Source: Kushneria indalinina DSM 14324
GTDB taxonomy: Bacteria; Pseudomonadota; Gammaproteobacteria; Pseudomonadales; Halomonadaceae
DNA length: 64,000 nucleotides
Assembly (NCBI RefSeq): GCF_003385845.1
Contig: NZ_QRDJ01000007.1
Coordinates: forward strand, 585,380-649,379
Reading direction: 5' to 3'
In this document: piece after piece, positions 7,601 through 16,714 of the stretch
How the letters are laid out: the number at the start of each line of letters is the position of its first letter
Numbering within the stretch: the stretch's first letter is position 1
Notes under the pieces: model-generated
Seen by the model: the letters and a program-made list of their open reading frames with translations, nothing else
Told to the model about the DNA's origin: nothing
The model's database searches: none
Position numbers and translations under genes: made by a program

Positions 7601-8212
7601 TTATACCTGCTCAACCAACGGCGTCCAGACATGCTCCCATCCCATGGACAGCGCCACCCCTGCCAGCAGCGCCGCCATGACCAGATTGATCCCCCGGAGC
7701 AGGCGCACACTCTCCAGCCGGCGGCCAAGAAGCGCCCCGAGCATCGCATAGCTGCCCGGGGCGCCCACGGCCAGTGCGGCAAGCCCGAGTGACCAGACGA
7801 TCAGCAGCCCGCCATCGATGCCGGCGGCCGGAAACTGCAGGGTGGCAATCGGCAGTGTGGCGACCACGCCCTTGGGATTGCCCAGCTGCATGATCAGGCC
7901 ATCGCGAAACCCCAGCGTGCGCGGCGCGGGCGTCATCGAGGCCGGGTCGATACTGGCCCGGGCGATTTTAACAGCGAGATAGAGGATGTAGCCGCACCCC
8001 AGCGCTCCGAGCAGGGCCAGCACGTTCGGCTGCACCCAGGCCGCGCCGGCGAGCCCGAACAGCAGAAACAGGCTCAGCATGGCCAGTCCCACCCCGAAGC
8101 AAAATCCGATCGAGCGTCGCGCCTGACCGTGCAGGCCCATGTTAAGGCCGAGCAGGTTCACGGGCCCGGGGGAATACATGATGCCCAGGGCGTAGATGAT
8201 GATCGCAAGCAT
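7601..8212 (-). CDS. LysE family amino acid/metabolite exporter
   Basis: This 203-residue membrane protein has six predicted helices and the LysE/RhtB signature near the N-terminus (IMYSPGPVNLLGLNMGL), followed by GFCFGVGLAMLSLFLLFGLAG and LGNPKGVVATLPIATLQFP. Members export amino acids or related small solutes by proton exchange. It lies 15 bases downstream of an AraC-type regulator gene on the same strand, which suggests that the regulator controls its own operon and this exporter. The substrate cannot be deduced from sequence. Confidence 0.87.
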   Translation of the reverse strand: MLAIIIYALGIMYSPGPVNLLGLNMGLHGQARRSIGFCFGVGLAMLSLFLLFGLAGAAWVQPNVLALLGALGCGYILYLAVKIARASIDPASMTPAPRTLGFRDGLIMQLGNPKGVVATLPIATLQFPAAGIDGGLLIVWSLGLAALAVGAPGSYAMLGALLGRRLESVRLLRGINLVMAALLAGVALSMGWEHVWTPLVEQV

Positions 8213-8227
8213 GAGGGTCGTTCCGGG

Positions 8228-9061
8228 TCAGTGGGTGAGACAGCGCTGATAATGAAAGGGCGTGACACCGTGGATGCGCTTGAAGCGGCGATTGAAGTGA
8301 CTGTGATCGGCAAAGCCGTAGCGCAGCGCCGCCTCACCGGGGGTTGCGCCCGCTTCCAGCGCGCCTCGCGCGGCATCAATGCGACAGCTGATCACGTACT
8401 GATGCGGGGTCATGCCGAACTGCGCGCGGAAAAGGCGCAGAAAGTGATAGCGGGAGAGATGCGCGGCAGCGCTGATGCGCTCCAGCGACAGCTCTTCTTC
8501 AAGATGGGCCCGGATGTAGTCGCAGGCACGCCTTAACAGCGCATCGGGGCGCCCGACGCTCGGGGAGGTCCTCTGATAGCGCCCGGCACGCTGCACCATC
8601 CTCGTGGCAATCTGCTGCAGAAGATGTTCCTGATCGATGCGACTGCCAATGCCGCTTCTGACCAGTCGCGACAGCGCCAGAATGGCATTGCGCAGGAAGG
8701 GGTCCGTGATCAGGGTCCGAGGGCTGATCAGACGCTGTGCTCGCTCATCACCGGCGGCCTCGGCAAATAACGGCGCCAGCGCCCCGGGGGCGATGTAGGT
8801 CATGACGTAGTCCAGACGATGCTCGCCGCCGGATTCGCCGTCATGAGGCTGTTCGGGGTTGAAAAAGATGACGCTGCCCGGCGGGTTGCGGTGATAGGCC
8901 CCGGCGCTGAAGAAATCCTGCCGGCCGGACAGGGTCACGCCGAAGGCGTACTCCGTATGCGCGTGGCGGTCGTAGCGAAAATCATCAATTGAGGCCCGAA
9001 GCACCTTGAGTGTGGGGACATGTCGACTGCTGGCAAACTGAAATTCGAACGCGCGGCTCAT
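8228..9061 (-). CDS. AraC family transcriptional regulator
   Basis: The 277-residue protein has an N-terminal cupin-like sensing domain (DRHAHTEYAFGVTLSGRQDF, then NPEQPHDGESG, about residues 30-90). A C-terminal double helix-turn-helix follows (about 178-275; LSLERISAAAHLSRYHFLRL and TPHQYVISCRIDAARGALEA). The ATG at 9061 is preceded by GGGAGAG at good spacing. The gene precedes the LysE exporter gene, an arrangement common for exporters induced by their own substrate. Confidence 0.9.
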   Translation of the reverse strand: MSRAFEFQFASSRHVPTLKVLRASIDDFRYDRHAHTEYAFGVTLSGRQDFFSAGAYHRNPPGSVIFFNPEQPHDGESGGEHRLDYVMTYIAPGALAPLFAEAAGDERAQRLISPRTLITDPFLRNAILALSRLVRSGIGSRIDQEHLLQQIATRMVQRAGRYQRTSPSVGRPDALLRRACDYIRAHLEEELSLERISAAAHLSRYHFLRLFRAQFGMTPHQYVISCRIDAARGALEAGATPGEAALRYGFADHSHFNRRFKRIHGVTPFHYQRCLTH

Positions 9062-9154
9062 GATGGCTCTCCCAAAACTTCAGTCCCAAAGCGTCAGTCC
9101 TGAAGCTTACGGGGTGTCGACCTCACAATGCTTGAACATTATTGCTCAATCACC

Positions 9155-9193
9155 GCCCCGGCCTCACGCCCCGGCCTCACGCCCCGGCCTCAC
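9155..9193. repeat. Three perfect tandem 13-base repeats at the trpI stop codon
   Basis: The unit GCCCCGGCCTCAC occurs three times head to tail. The copy nearest trpI supplies the trpI stop codon (TGA at 9190-9192 on the minus strand), so changes in copy number would leave the protein unchanged. Confidence 0.9.
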
Positions 9194-10089
9194 GCCCGGG
9201 TCGTCACCTCGTGGCGTAGCCACGTCGCCAGCTGCTCACCGCTCTGGCGGGGCGTGCCACGGGCCAGCAGCAGGCACAGCCGGGCATCGGTGTCGACAAA
9301 GCCCCAGGGTGCGACCAGCCGGCCGCTTTGCAGATCGCCCTCGATGACCAGCCGTGGCGCGATGGCCACGCCCAGCCCCGCCAGCGCCGCCTCCAGCAGA
9401 TAGTAGAGGTGCTCGAAGCTCTGCCCCGACTGGCGGGCGCGAACCAGCGCGTCATCATCCAGTCCACAGGCATGCGCCCACTGCGGCCAGGCCTGGGGGC
9501 GCGAGGCGGTATCCAGAAGGGTTTCGTCGAACAGCGCATCAAACGGGCGCGTCGTCAGTCGTTCGGCAATACCGGGGGCGGCCACCGCGCCGATGGTCTC
9601 GGGGGCGATCTCGATGACTTCCATATCAGAGGGCCAGGGCGGGGCAATGAAGGCCAGCGCCGCGCTGATATCGCCACGCCGCGGGTCGGGTTCACCGTCG
9701 CTGGCCAGCGCATTAAGTCTGAGTGACGGCAGTTCCCGATGCAGCCGGTCGAGTCGCGGAATCAGCCATCGCGCCAACAGGCTTCCCGGGCAGGCCAGCG
9801 TAAAGGGCGCGCCCTCGATCTCGCGATTCAGGGCGCGACAGCTTGCCCGCAGCCCGGTAAAGGCCTCGCTGACGCCGGCGTGAAGCTGGCGGCCGTAGCG
9901 GGTCAGCACCAGTCCGCGGCCGGCCCGTTCGAAAAGGGACGTGTCAAAATGTGCTTCCAGCGCACGAATCTGGCGACTGACGGCGCCGTGGGTGACGCTC
10001 AGCTCCTGCGCGGCGGCCGTGACGCTGCCCAGCCGGGCGGCGGCTTCAAAGGCTTTCAGGGCATTGAGTGGCGGTAGTGAATCCAGCAT
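9190..10089 (-). CDS. trpI: LysR family regulator, probable TrpI
   Basis: This is a 299-residue LysR-type regulator. The winged helix-turn-helix is at residues 1-65 (LNALKAFEAAARLGSVTAAA, ELSVTHGAVSRQIRALEAHF) and a periplasmic-binding-like effector domain follows. It is divergent from trpBA, the position of TrpI in pseudomonads, where TrpI activates trpBA in response to indoleglycerol phosphate. The N-terminal helix type (PPLNALKAFEAAARLGS) also groups with TrpI/GcvA-like members. A T-N11-A box lies immediately upstream of its start. Confidence 0.8.
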   Translation of the reverse strand: MLDSLPPLNALKAFEAAARLGSVTAAAQELSVTHGAVSRQIRALEAHFDTSLFERAGRGLVLTRYGRQLHAGVSEAFTGLRASCRALNREIEGAPFTLACPGSLLARWLIPRLDRLHRELPSLRLNALASDGEPDPRRGDISAALAFIAPPWPSDMEVIEIAPETIGAVAAPGIAERLTTRPFDALFDETLLDTASRPQAWPQWAHACGLDDDALVRARQSGQSFEHLYYLLEAALAGLGVAIAPRLVIEGDLQSGRLVAPWGFVDTDARLCLLLARGTPRQSGEQLATWLRHEVTTRA

Positions 10090-10095
10090 GTAATG

Positions 10096-10108
10096 TGAGT
10101 TTTTCTCA
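10096..10108. promoter_or_regulatory. LysR-type box (T-N11-A) next to the trpI start
   Basis: TGAGTTTTTCTCA is an inverted repeat (TGAG-N5-CTCA) with the T-N11-A form of LysR recognition sites. It lies seven bases before the trpI ATG in the trpI-trpB intergenic region. Binding there would allow autorepression; the site that activates trpB may extend further toward 10160. Confidence 0.5.
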
Positions 10109-10246
10109 ACGGTGGTGGCTGATTTATCGATGTTATACCGCGCCTCGAGCTGCCAGGATAGGGGGCATTATCGATCGTCGCATCGATACCCATTTCATGA
10201 GTTCGTGCTTTCATGACCGACCTTCATGACGGACAGGGAGATCACC

Positions 10247-11575
10247 ATGTCGTCTGCTACTGATTCCACCAAACGCTTTTCACAGGGGCCAAACGCCGAC
10301 GGCTTCTATGGCGATTTCGGCGGCCGCTTTGTCGCCGAAACTCTGATGCCGCTGATTCTCGAACTCGAGGAGGCCTGGGAGTGGTCACGTACCGACGAGG
10401 CCTTTCGCCGCGAGCTTGAAGGCTATCAGCGCGACTACATCGGCCGGGCCACGCCGCTGTATTACGCCGAGCGCCTGACCGAGCATCTGGGTGGGGCGAA
10501 GATCTACTTCAAGCGCGAGGATCTCAATCACACCGGCGCGCACAAGATCAACAACTGCATTGGCCAGATCCTGCTGGCGCGCAAGATGGGCAAAAAGCGC
10601 ATCATCGCCGAAACCGGTGCCGGCATGCACGGCGTGGCGACCGCCACGGTCGCGGCGCGCTTTGGCATGGAGTGCGTGATCTACATGGGCGCCACCGACA
10701 TCGAGCGCCAGCAGCCCAACGTCTTTCGCATGAAGCTGCTGGGCGCCGAGGTCATTCCGGTCGAATCCGGCACCGGCACCCTCAAGGACGCCATGAACGA
10801 GGCGCTGCGCGACTGGGTCACCAACGTCAGCGACACCTTCTATCTGATCGGTACCGTGGCAGGTCCGCACCCCTATCCGGCGATGGTGCGCGATTTCCAG
10901 TCGGTGATCGGACGTGAAACCCGCGAGCAGATTCTGGACAAGGAAGGGCGCCTGCCGGACACGCTGATGGCCTGCATCGGCGGCGGTTCCAACGCCATGG
11001 GGCTGTTCCACCCGATGCTCGATGACGAGAGCGTGCGCATGATCGGCGTGGAAGCGGCCGGTCACGGCATCGAGACCGGCGAACACGCCGCCAGCCTCAA
11101 CGGTGGCGAGCCGGGCGTGCTGCACGGCAACCGCACCTTCCTGCTGCAAAGCCTCGACGGTCAGATCACCGATGCCCACTCGGTGTCGGCGGGTCTGGAC
11201 TATCCGGGCATCGGCCCCGAGCACGCCTGGCTGCACACCCAAAAACGGGTCGAATACGTCTCGATTACCGATTACGAGGCAATCCAGGCCTTCAAGCTGT
11301 GCTGTGAACTCGAGGGCATCATTCCGGCACTGGAGTCGGCGCACTCTCTGGCGCATCTGCGAAAGATCGCCCCGGATCTGCCAGGTGATCACCTGATCGT
11401 GCTCAACATGAGCGGGCGCGGCGACAAGGACATGGCCAGCGTTGCCAACTGGCTCGAGGAGCACGGCGACACCGAGAAGCTGCCGGACACCACGGTGGAG
11501 GCCGCCGAGCCCGGCCGCATCGATGACATGCAGCCGCCGCATGACGTGGCGAAGAAAACCGGGGAGACCGAATAA
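10247..11575 (+). CDS. trpB: Tryptophan synthase beta subunit
   Basis: TrpB condenses indole with L-serine to give L-tryptophan, using PLP. The PLP lysine is K100 in HTGAHKINN, and the cofactor phosphate loop is GGGSNAMG. The ATG at 10247 is chosen because GGGAG lies just before it; an in-frame ATG at 10226 lacks such a site. The protein is 442 residues, about 40 longer than typical enzymes. The excess is a charged C-terminal tail (after [11 protein letters not shown]) of low complexity. It overlaps trpA by one base and is likely under TrpI control. Confidence 0.96.
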   Translation: MSSATDSTKRFSQGPNADGFYGDFGGRFVAETLMPLILELEEAWEWSRTDEAFRRELEGYQRDYIGRATPLYYAERLTEHLGGAKIYFKREDLNHTGAHKINNCIGQILLARKMGKKRIIAETGAGMHGVATATVAARFGMECVIYMGATDIERQQPNVFRMKLLGAEVIPVESGTGTLKDAMNEALRDWVTNVSDTFYLIGTVAGPHPYPAMVRDFQSVIGRETREQILDKEGRLPDTLMACIGGGSNAMGLFHPMLDDESVRMIGVEAAGHGIETGEHAASLNGGEPGVLHGNRTFLLQSLDGQITDAHSVSAGLDYPGIGPEHAWLHTQKRVEYVSITDYEAIQAFKLCCELEGIIPALESAHSLAHLRKIAPDLPGDHLIVLNMSGRGDKDMASVANWLEEHGDTEKLPDTTVEAAEPGRIDDMQPPHDVAKKTGETE

Positions 11576-12390
11576 TGGCCACACGTATTACCCGTCGCCT
11601 TGACGCGCTGAAGGCCGAAGACCGTGCGGCACTGGTCACCTTTACCATGGCCGGTGACCCCAACTATCAGGCCTCGCTCGACACCCTCAAGGGGCTGCCC
11701 GAGGCCGGTGCCGACATCATCGAGCTGGGCATGCCGTTTACCGACCCGATGGCGGATGGCCCGGCCATTCAAAAAGCGGCCCTGCGTGCGCTGAAAGGCG
11801 AGCACACCCAGCACAAAACGCTGGAGATGGTGCGCGAGTTTCGGCGCGATGATCAGGACACGCCGATCGTGCTGATGGGCTACTACAACCCCATCTACCG
11901 CTATGGCGTCGAACGGTTTCTAAAGGACGCGTCCGAGGCCGGCATTGACGGGCTGATCGTGGTGGATCTGCCGCCGGAACATGACAGTGAGCTGTGTCTG
12001 CCGGCAGCGCGGGCCGGGATCGACTTCATTCGTCTGGCCACGCCCACCACGGACGACAAGCGTCTGCCGCGGGTGCTGGAAAACACCTCGGGCTTTATCT
12101 ACTACGTCTCGGTGGCCGGTGTGACCGGTGCTCAGGCGCCGACGCCGGAGAGTGTCGAGCAGTCGATCACGCGCATTCGGGCCCATACCGACCTGCCAAT
12201 TGCCGTGGGCTTTGGCATTCGCAGTGCCGAGCAGGCGGCCAGGATTGGACGCTTTGCCGATGCTGTGGTGGTGGGTTCAGCGCTGATTCAGTGCATCGAA
12301 CAGGCCGACAGCGTGGACGCCGGTACGCGTGATGTGCATGCGCTGGTGCGCGAACTCTCAAGCGGTGTGCGCCGCGCGCGTCAGGTGTAG
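11575..12390 (+). CDS. trpA: Tryptophan synthase alpha subunit
   Basis: TrpA splits indoleglycerol phosphate into indole and glyceraldehyde 3-phosphate and channels indole to TrpB. The 271-residue TIM barrel shows the two catalytic acids, E50 ([12 protein letters not shown]) and D61 ([12 protein letters not shown]), and the phosphate-binding region VGFGIRS. Its ATG shares the last A of the trpB stop (TAATG), so the two subunits are translationally coupled. Confidence 0.96.
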   Translation: MATRITRRLDALKAEDRAALVTFTMAGDPNYQASLDTLKGLPEAGADIIELGMPFTDPMADGPAIQKAALRALKGEHTQHKTLEMVREFRRDDQDTPIVLMGYYNPIYRYGVERFLKDASEAGIDGLIVVDLPPEHDSELCLPAARAGIDFIRLATPTTDDKRLPRVLENTSGFIYYVSVAGVTGAQAPTPESVEQSITRIRAHTDLPIAVGFGIRSAEQAARIGRFADAVVVGSALIQCIEQADSVDAGTRDVHALVRELSSGVRRARQV

Positions 12391-12401
12391 GCCGGATACA
12401 G

Positions 12402-12427
12402 CACCGGCTGCCCTGGGGCAGCCGGTG
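12402..12427. terminator. Hairpin between convergent trpA and hup
   Basis: CACCGGCTGCC and GGCAGCCGGTG form an 11-base-pair stem with a four-base loop between two convergent genes. Neither side has a clear U-run, so intrinsic termination is uncertain; it may act in both directions with Rho. Confidence 0.5.
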
Positions 12428-12460
12428 ATATCAACGCCATTGTCATCCCTTTGGCGGGGA

Positions 12461-12736
12461 TTACTTGGAAACGGCGTCCTTGAGACCCTTGCCAGCCTTG
12501 AACGCAACGTTCTTGCTGGCAGGAATCTGGATTTCCTTGCCGGTCTGCGGGTTCTTGCCGGTACGCGCGGCGCGCTCGCGTACGGTGAAGGTGCCAAACC
12601 CGATCAGGGTGACATCTTCGCCCTTGGCGACACTGCGGGTAATCTCGTCGAGTACGACGTTGAGTACCTGACCTGCCTTGTCCTTTGAAAGATCCGCCTG
12701 CTCGGCAATGGCCGCGGCGAGTTCTGGTTTGCGCAT
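12461..12736 (-). CDS. hup: HU family nucleoid DNA-binding protein
   Basis: This 91-residue protein is a standard HU subunit. It has an N-terminal helical dimer region (MRKPELAAAIAEQADLSKDK) and the family signature GFGTFTVRERAARTGKNPQT leading into the beta-arm that intercalates DNA. A short C-terminal helix (FKAGKGLKDAVSK) follows. HU shapes the nucleoid and assists initiation, recombination and repair. It is a single gene with GGAGG before the start, convergent to trpA. Confidence 0.95.
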   Translation of the reverse strand: MRKPELAAAIAEQADLSKDKAGQVLNVVLDEITRSVAKGEDVTLIGFGTFTVRERAARTGKNPQTGKEIQIPASKNVAFKAGKGLKDAVSK

Positions 12737-13035
12737 AACGCCTCCTGGTTGGGCAATAACATGGCGATTTTTTAGTGCCGCCCATTGTTATATCGAATTC
12801 GCACACTGCAAGGGGTGCGCGAAGGGTCGCTCACTGCCCTGCACCAGCGCCATGAGGCCGGCCTTGCAGGGCGAACACTGTTCGACGGGCCTAGACTAGC
12901 AACGCCGCCCTGCTTCACGCCAGCCAAAACTGCACAAAATGGCACTTTGTGGCCTTTATCCCCCCTAATGGATGATATTTTTACCTTACGAGTACAAAAA
13001 AATACCCGCTGGCCCTCTTTGTGGATGTTTTATAC
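12737..13035. promoter_or_regulatory. Intergenic region between divergent hup and ubiC
   Basis: No gene is seen here. It must contain the promoters of hup (minus) and ubiC (plus). The only clear structure is an inverted repeat, CACAAA-N7-TTTGTG at 12933-12951, followed by an AT-rich stretch at 12967-13005 that could hold the ubiC promoter. Confidence 0.4.
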
Positions 13036-13587
13036 ATGCCCGAATGCCCCCGATATCCCCCCTTGCCGCGGCGCTGGCAGCCGATTGCACTTGCCGGTAT
13101 CTGGCTTGAAGACCCGCTCGGAACCCTGATGGCCTCACGGGATTCGCTCACGGTGCGTCTGTCACGTCTGGTGGATGCCCCCATCACGGTTCGTCTGCAC
13201 GCTCAGGGTGCCGGACGGGGGCGCCTTGATGAACTGACAAGACTGGGCCTGCCGGCCGGGCAGCGGGTCTGGCGACGGGAAGTGACGCTGGAAGCCAACG
13301 GGGAAGTGCTGGTGGCCGCACGCTCGGTCACGACGCTTGAGGGCTGTCCGCCCTGGATGGCCCGACTGGGCACACAGGCGCTGGGCCATCAGCTTTTTGC
13401 CAGAAGCGCCCGCGCACCGCAAAAGGCCCTCGTCAGGCGCTCCCGCATCGAGATGACCCGATCCGATCCCGGCTTTCTGGCACTGCCCGCGGCATGGGGC
13501 CGGCGCTCGCTGTTCACCCTGGGCGCCGGTCGTCCCCCGCTGCTGGTGCAGGAGTATTTCGTGCATGAGCGCTTTTACCGTCAATAA
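13036..13587 (+). CDS. ubiC: Chorismate pyruvate-lyase
   Basis: UbiC removes pyruvate from chorismate to give 4-hydroxybenzoate, the first committed step of ubiquinone synthesis. The 183-residue protein has the family's WREVTLEANGEVLVAARSV-type core (here WRREVTLEANGEVLVAARSV), a segment ALGHQLFARS, and a C-terminal LVQEYFVHERFY with the conserved glutamate. The ATG at 13036 is preferred over a GTG at 13021, but neither has a strong ribosome site. ubiA follows 78 bases downstream, the usual order. Confidence 0.9.
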   Translation: MPECPRYPPLPRRWQPIALAGIWLEDPLGTLMASRDSLTVRLSRLVDAPITVRLHAQGAGRGRLDELTRLGLPAGQRVWRREVTLEANGEVLVAARSVTTLEGCPPWMARLGTQALGHQLFARSARAPQKALVRRSRIEMTRSDPGFLALPAAWGRRSLFTLGAGRPPLLVQEYFVHERFYRQ

Positions 13588-13665
13588 CAGGCGGCATGGT
13601 TGGACCCTTCGACACGGCGTCATTTCGGGTAGACTCGTGTTTTTACGCTGACTGGAGCCCCGACG

Positions 13666-14532
13666 ATGCCGTCGCCCCTCGCTCGACTCCCCGACTTTCT
13701 GCGCCTGACCCGGCTTGATCGTCCCATCGGCACCTGGCTTTTGATGTGGCCGACGCTGGCCGCGCTGTGGCTGGCCGGTGATGGCCTGCCACAGCGGCAC
13801 AATCTGATCATCTTTATCGCCGGGGTCTACGTCATGCGCGCGGCGGGGTGTGTAATCAACGACTACGCCGATCGCCACTTCGATGCCCACGTCAAGCGTA
13901 CCCATGACCGACCGCTGGCCACTGGTCGCATCAGCGAGCGCGAGGCGCTGACGCTATTTGGCGCCCTGCTGGTGATCGCTTTTGTGCTGGTCTGCTTTAC
14001 CAACACCTTTACCATCATGCTGTCGTTCGGGGCCGTTGCGCTGGCGGCGAGCTACCCGTTCATGAAGCGCTATACCCACCTGCCGCAGGTGGTGCTGGGC
14101 GCAGCCTTTGGCTGGAGCATTCCGATGGCCTTCGGCGCCGAGCAGGGTCATGTGCCGGCCGTGGCCTGGTGGCTCTTTTTTGCCAATATCGTCTGGACGC
14201 TGGTCTATGACACCTGGTATGCGATGGTCGATCGCGACGATGATCTGAAAATCGGCATCAAGTCGACGGCGGTACTGTTCGGCCGTATGGATCTGGTCAT
14301 TCAGGGCGCGCTTCAGGTGTTGATGCTACTGCTGCTGGCCGTCGTCGGTCAGTTGGCCGGACTGGACGGTTTCTACTGGGCCGCACTGGTCGCCATCGCC
14401 ATCGTGTTTGGCTACCAGCAGCGGCTGTGTCGCACGCGCACCCGCGAGGGGTGCTTTCAGGCCTTTTTGAACAATCACTGGGTGGGTATCCTGCTCTTTG
14501 CCGGTATCGCGCTGGCGACCTGGCAGGCCTAA
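13666..14532 (+). CDS. ubiA: 4-hydroxybenzoate octaprenyltransferase
   Basis: UbiA attaches the polyprenyl tail to 4-hydroxybenzoate in the inner membrane. The 288-residue protein has about eight transmembrane helices and both aspartate-rich motifs that bind Mg-prenyl diphosphate: [20 protein letters not shown], and [13 protein letters not shown] in the second half. It takes the product of the adjacent ubiC gene. Confidence 0.95.
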   Translation: MPSPLARLPDFLRLTRLDRPIGTWLLMWPTLAALWLAGDGLPQRHNLIIFIAGVYVMRAAGCVINDYADRHFDAHVKRTHDRPLATGRISEREALTLFGALLVIAFVLVCFTNTFTIMLSFGAVALAASYPFMKRYTHLPQVVLGAAFGWSIPMAFGAEQGHVPAVAWWLFFANIVWTLVYDTWYAMVDRDDDLKIGIKSTAVLFGRMDLVIQGALQVLMLLLLAVVGQLAGLDGFYWAALVAIAIVFGYQQRLCRTRTREGCFQAFLNNHWVGILLFAGIALATWQA

Positions 14533-14566
14533 TCCCCTGAAAGCAATGGCGTCATACTTGATCGGC

Positions 14567-14584
14567 CTGTCATAAAGTTGTCAC
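14567..14584 (+). promoter_or_regulatory. Pho box upstream of phoB
   Basis: CTGTCATAAAGTTGTCAC is close to the PhoB consensus, two TGTCA-type half-sites eleven bases apart. It lies about 105 bases before phoB, which implies autoregulated phosphate control of phoBR. Confidence 0.75.
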
Positions 14585-14688
14585 ATGAAGACGTTTGAAT
14601 GACGATCACATGACGGGGCCGATGACTGAACACCCTTGTGTTTATCGTCCCGGCAGTCGCCATTGTTATCCGGCAGGGGAAGCCATTC

Positions 14689-15372
14689 ATGTCCAGAACC
14701 GTTTTGATCGTCGATGACGAAGCGCCGATTCGTGAAATGATTGCCATGGCACTCGAGATGGCCGACTTTCGCATTCTCGAGGCCGAGGATGCCAAAACGG
14801 CTCACGAACTGGTGGTCGATGAACGCCCGGACCTGATCCTGCTGGACTGGATGCTGCCGGGGATCAGCGGCATCGATCTCGCTCGCCGGCTCAAGCGCGA
14901 ATCCACCACCCGCGATATTCCGATTGTGCTGTTGACCGCGCGCAGCGAGGAAGACAACAAGGTCCAGGGGCTGGAAAGCGGCGCCGATGACTACATCACC
15001 AAGCCCTTTTCGCCCCGCGAGCTGATCGCCCGGCTCAAGGCCGTGCTGCGCCGCACCACGCCGGCAGGCGTTGAGGAGACGGTCGAGGTGGGCGGTCTGT
15101 TGCTCGATCCCGTCAGCCATCGCGTCAGCGTCGACGGCAGGGCACTGGAAATCGGGCCGACCGAATACCGCCTGCTGCAGTTTTTCATGACCCATCAGGA
15201 GCGGGCCTATACCCGCACCCAGCTGCTTGATCAGGTGTGGGGGGGCAACGTCTATGTCGAGGAGCGCACCGTGGATGTCCATATTCGCCGCCTGCGCAAG
15301 GTGCTGGGCGACGCCCATCAACATCTGGTGCAGACCGTACGGGGTACCGGCTATCGCTTCTCGTCGCGGTAG
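14689..15372 (+). CDS. phoB: Phosphate regulon response regulator
   Basis: PhoB activates phosphate-starvation genes. It has 227 residues, with a receiver domain (residues 1-120, acidic pocket at residues 9-11, phosphorylated D53 in [10 protein letters not shown], switch lysine in DDYITKPF). An OmpR-type winged helix follows (about 130-225; [33 protein letters not shown]). The ATG at 14689 follows GGGGAAG; an upstream in-frame ATG gives an unusual hydrophobic extension and is rejected. phoR starts five bases after its stop. Confidence 0.95.
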   Translation: MSRTVLIVDDEAPIREMIAMALEMADFRILEAEDAKTAHELVVDERPDLILLDWMLPGISGIDLARRLKRESTTRDIPIVLLTARSEEDNKVQGLESGADDYITKPFSPRELIARLKAVLRRTTPAGVEETVEVGGLLLDPVSHRVSVDGRALEIGPTEYRLLQFFMTHQERAYTRTQLLDQVWGGNVYVEERTVDVHIRRLRKVLGDAHQHLVQTVRGTGYRFSSR

Positions 15373-15377
15373 CCTGT

Positions 15378-16682
15378 ATGCATTACTGGCTCAATGAACT
15401 CTGGCGCCTGGCCTATCTGGCCGTATGTTTCACCATTCTGGGCACGCTGCTGGGCTACCCGGGCTGGGGGCTGGCCCTGGGGCTGGCCATTCATCTCGCC
15501 TTTACCCTCAGACACCTGAGACGACTCTATCGCTGGCTGGAGGCGCCGGTGGAGCAGCGCCCGCCGGATGGTGAAGGGGTGTGGGGCGATCTGTTTGACC
15601 GGCTCTATCGCTATCAGAAGGGCCAGCAGCAACTGCAGGGCCGCCTGCGTTCGGTATTAAAGCGCGTTCAGGAATCCGCCGAGTCGATGAGCGAAGGGGT
15701 GGTCATGCTCGACTCCCGTGGCTGTCTGGACTGGTGGAACAGCGCCGCCGAACGCCTGGTCGGGCTGGACAATCGCCACGACCGCGGTCATCACCTGACC
15801 AACTACCTGCGCGACCCCGCCTTTATCCGCTACTTCCGCCAGATGGACTACAGCGAGCCGATCACGATCGGGGCGCCCACCAACGAGGCGCGCACGCTGT
15901 CGTGTCAGATCACCCGCTTTGGCGACGATGAACGGCTGCTGATCATTCGCGATGTCACCCGCCTGCAGCGCCTGGAACAGACCCGCCGGGACTTCGTCGC
16001 CAATGTCTCCCACGAACTGCGCACCCCGCTGACGGTGCTGACCGGCTATGTCGAGACCTGGCAGGACAACGACGGCGCGCTGCCTGCCTCCTACAAGCGT
16101 GGCCTGAGTCGTATGCAGGAACAGACCGTGCGCATGCAGCATCTGGTCGAGGACCTGTTGACCCTCTCAAGGCTGGAAACCAGCGAGCGCCAGCACACCG
16201 AGCGCTCGATCGACATGGCCGCGCTGTGCGAGCAGATTGCCGAGGATGGACAGGAGCTCTCCGCCGGCAGCCATGAGATCAGCTGTCGGATCGAGGAGAC
16301 GCGGCGAGTGTTCGGTGATGTCGAGGAGCTGCGGAGCGCGCTGTCCAATCTGATCTACAACGCCGTGCGCTACACGCCGCCGGGCTGTCACATTACCGTT
16401 CGCTATCGCGGCTGGGACAAGGACGGCGCCGCCGTTGAAGTCATCGACGACGGCGACGGCATCTCTCCGGAGCACCTGCCGCGCCTGACCGAGCGCTTTT
16501 ACCGGATCGACAAGAGCCGCTCGTTGGCCAGCGGCGGTACCGGACTGGGGCTGGCCATCGTCAAGCACGTGCTGCTGCGCCATGACGCCCGGCTCGATAT
16601 CGACAGCCAGCCCGGCGAGGGCGCCTGCTTTCGCTGTATCTTCCCCGCCACCCGCATGGAAGCAGAAGCAGCGTCTGCCTGA
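15378..16682 (+). CDS. phoR: Phosphate regulon sensor histidine kinase
   Basis: The 434-residue kinase has two N-terminal membrane helices close together (residues 10-50) and almost no periplasmic loop, as in other PhoR proteins. A PAS-like region at about 100-200 (EGVVMLDSRGCLDWWNSAAE) follows, then the phospho-acceptor H212 (VSHELRTPLTVLTGY). The ATPase N box is NLIYNAVRYTPPG, and the G boxes are DDGDGISPEHL and GTGLGLAIVKHV. It partners with PhoB and is expected to be inhibited through PhoU and the Pst transporter when phosphate is plentiful. Confidence 0.95.
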   Translation: MHYWLNELWRLAYLAVCFTILGTLLGYPGWGLALGLAIHLAFTLRHLRRLYRWLEAPVEQRPPDGEGVWGDLFDRLYRYQKGQQQLQGRLRSVLKRVQESAESMSEGVVMLDSRGCLDWWNSAAERLVGLDNRHDRGHHLTNYLRDPAFIRYFRQMDYSEPITIGAPTNEARTLSCQITRFGDDERLLIIRDVTRLQRLEQTRRDFVANVSHELRTPLTVLTGYVETWQDNDGALPASYKRGLSRMQEQTVRMQHLVEDLLTLSRLETSERQHTERSIDMAALCEQIAEDGQELSAGSHEISCRIEETRRVFGDVEELRSALSNLIYNAVRYTPPGCHITVRYRGWDKDGAAVEVIDDGDGISPEHLPRLTERFYRIDKSRSLASGGTGLGLAIVKHVLLRHDARLDIDSQPGEGACFRCIFPATRMEAEAASA

Positions 16683-16714
16683 GCGCAGGCGGCGTGCATG
16701 TCGTCACAGCAGCC

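Noticed and set aside
15237-15377. Upstream extension of phoR overlapping the end of phoB
   Set aside because: The extension lies in another frame over phoB coding sequence; the ATG at 15378 gives the expected PhoR N-terminus with two membrane helices.
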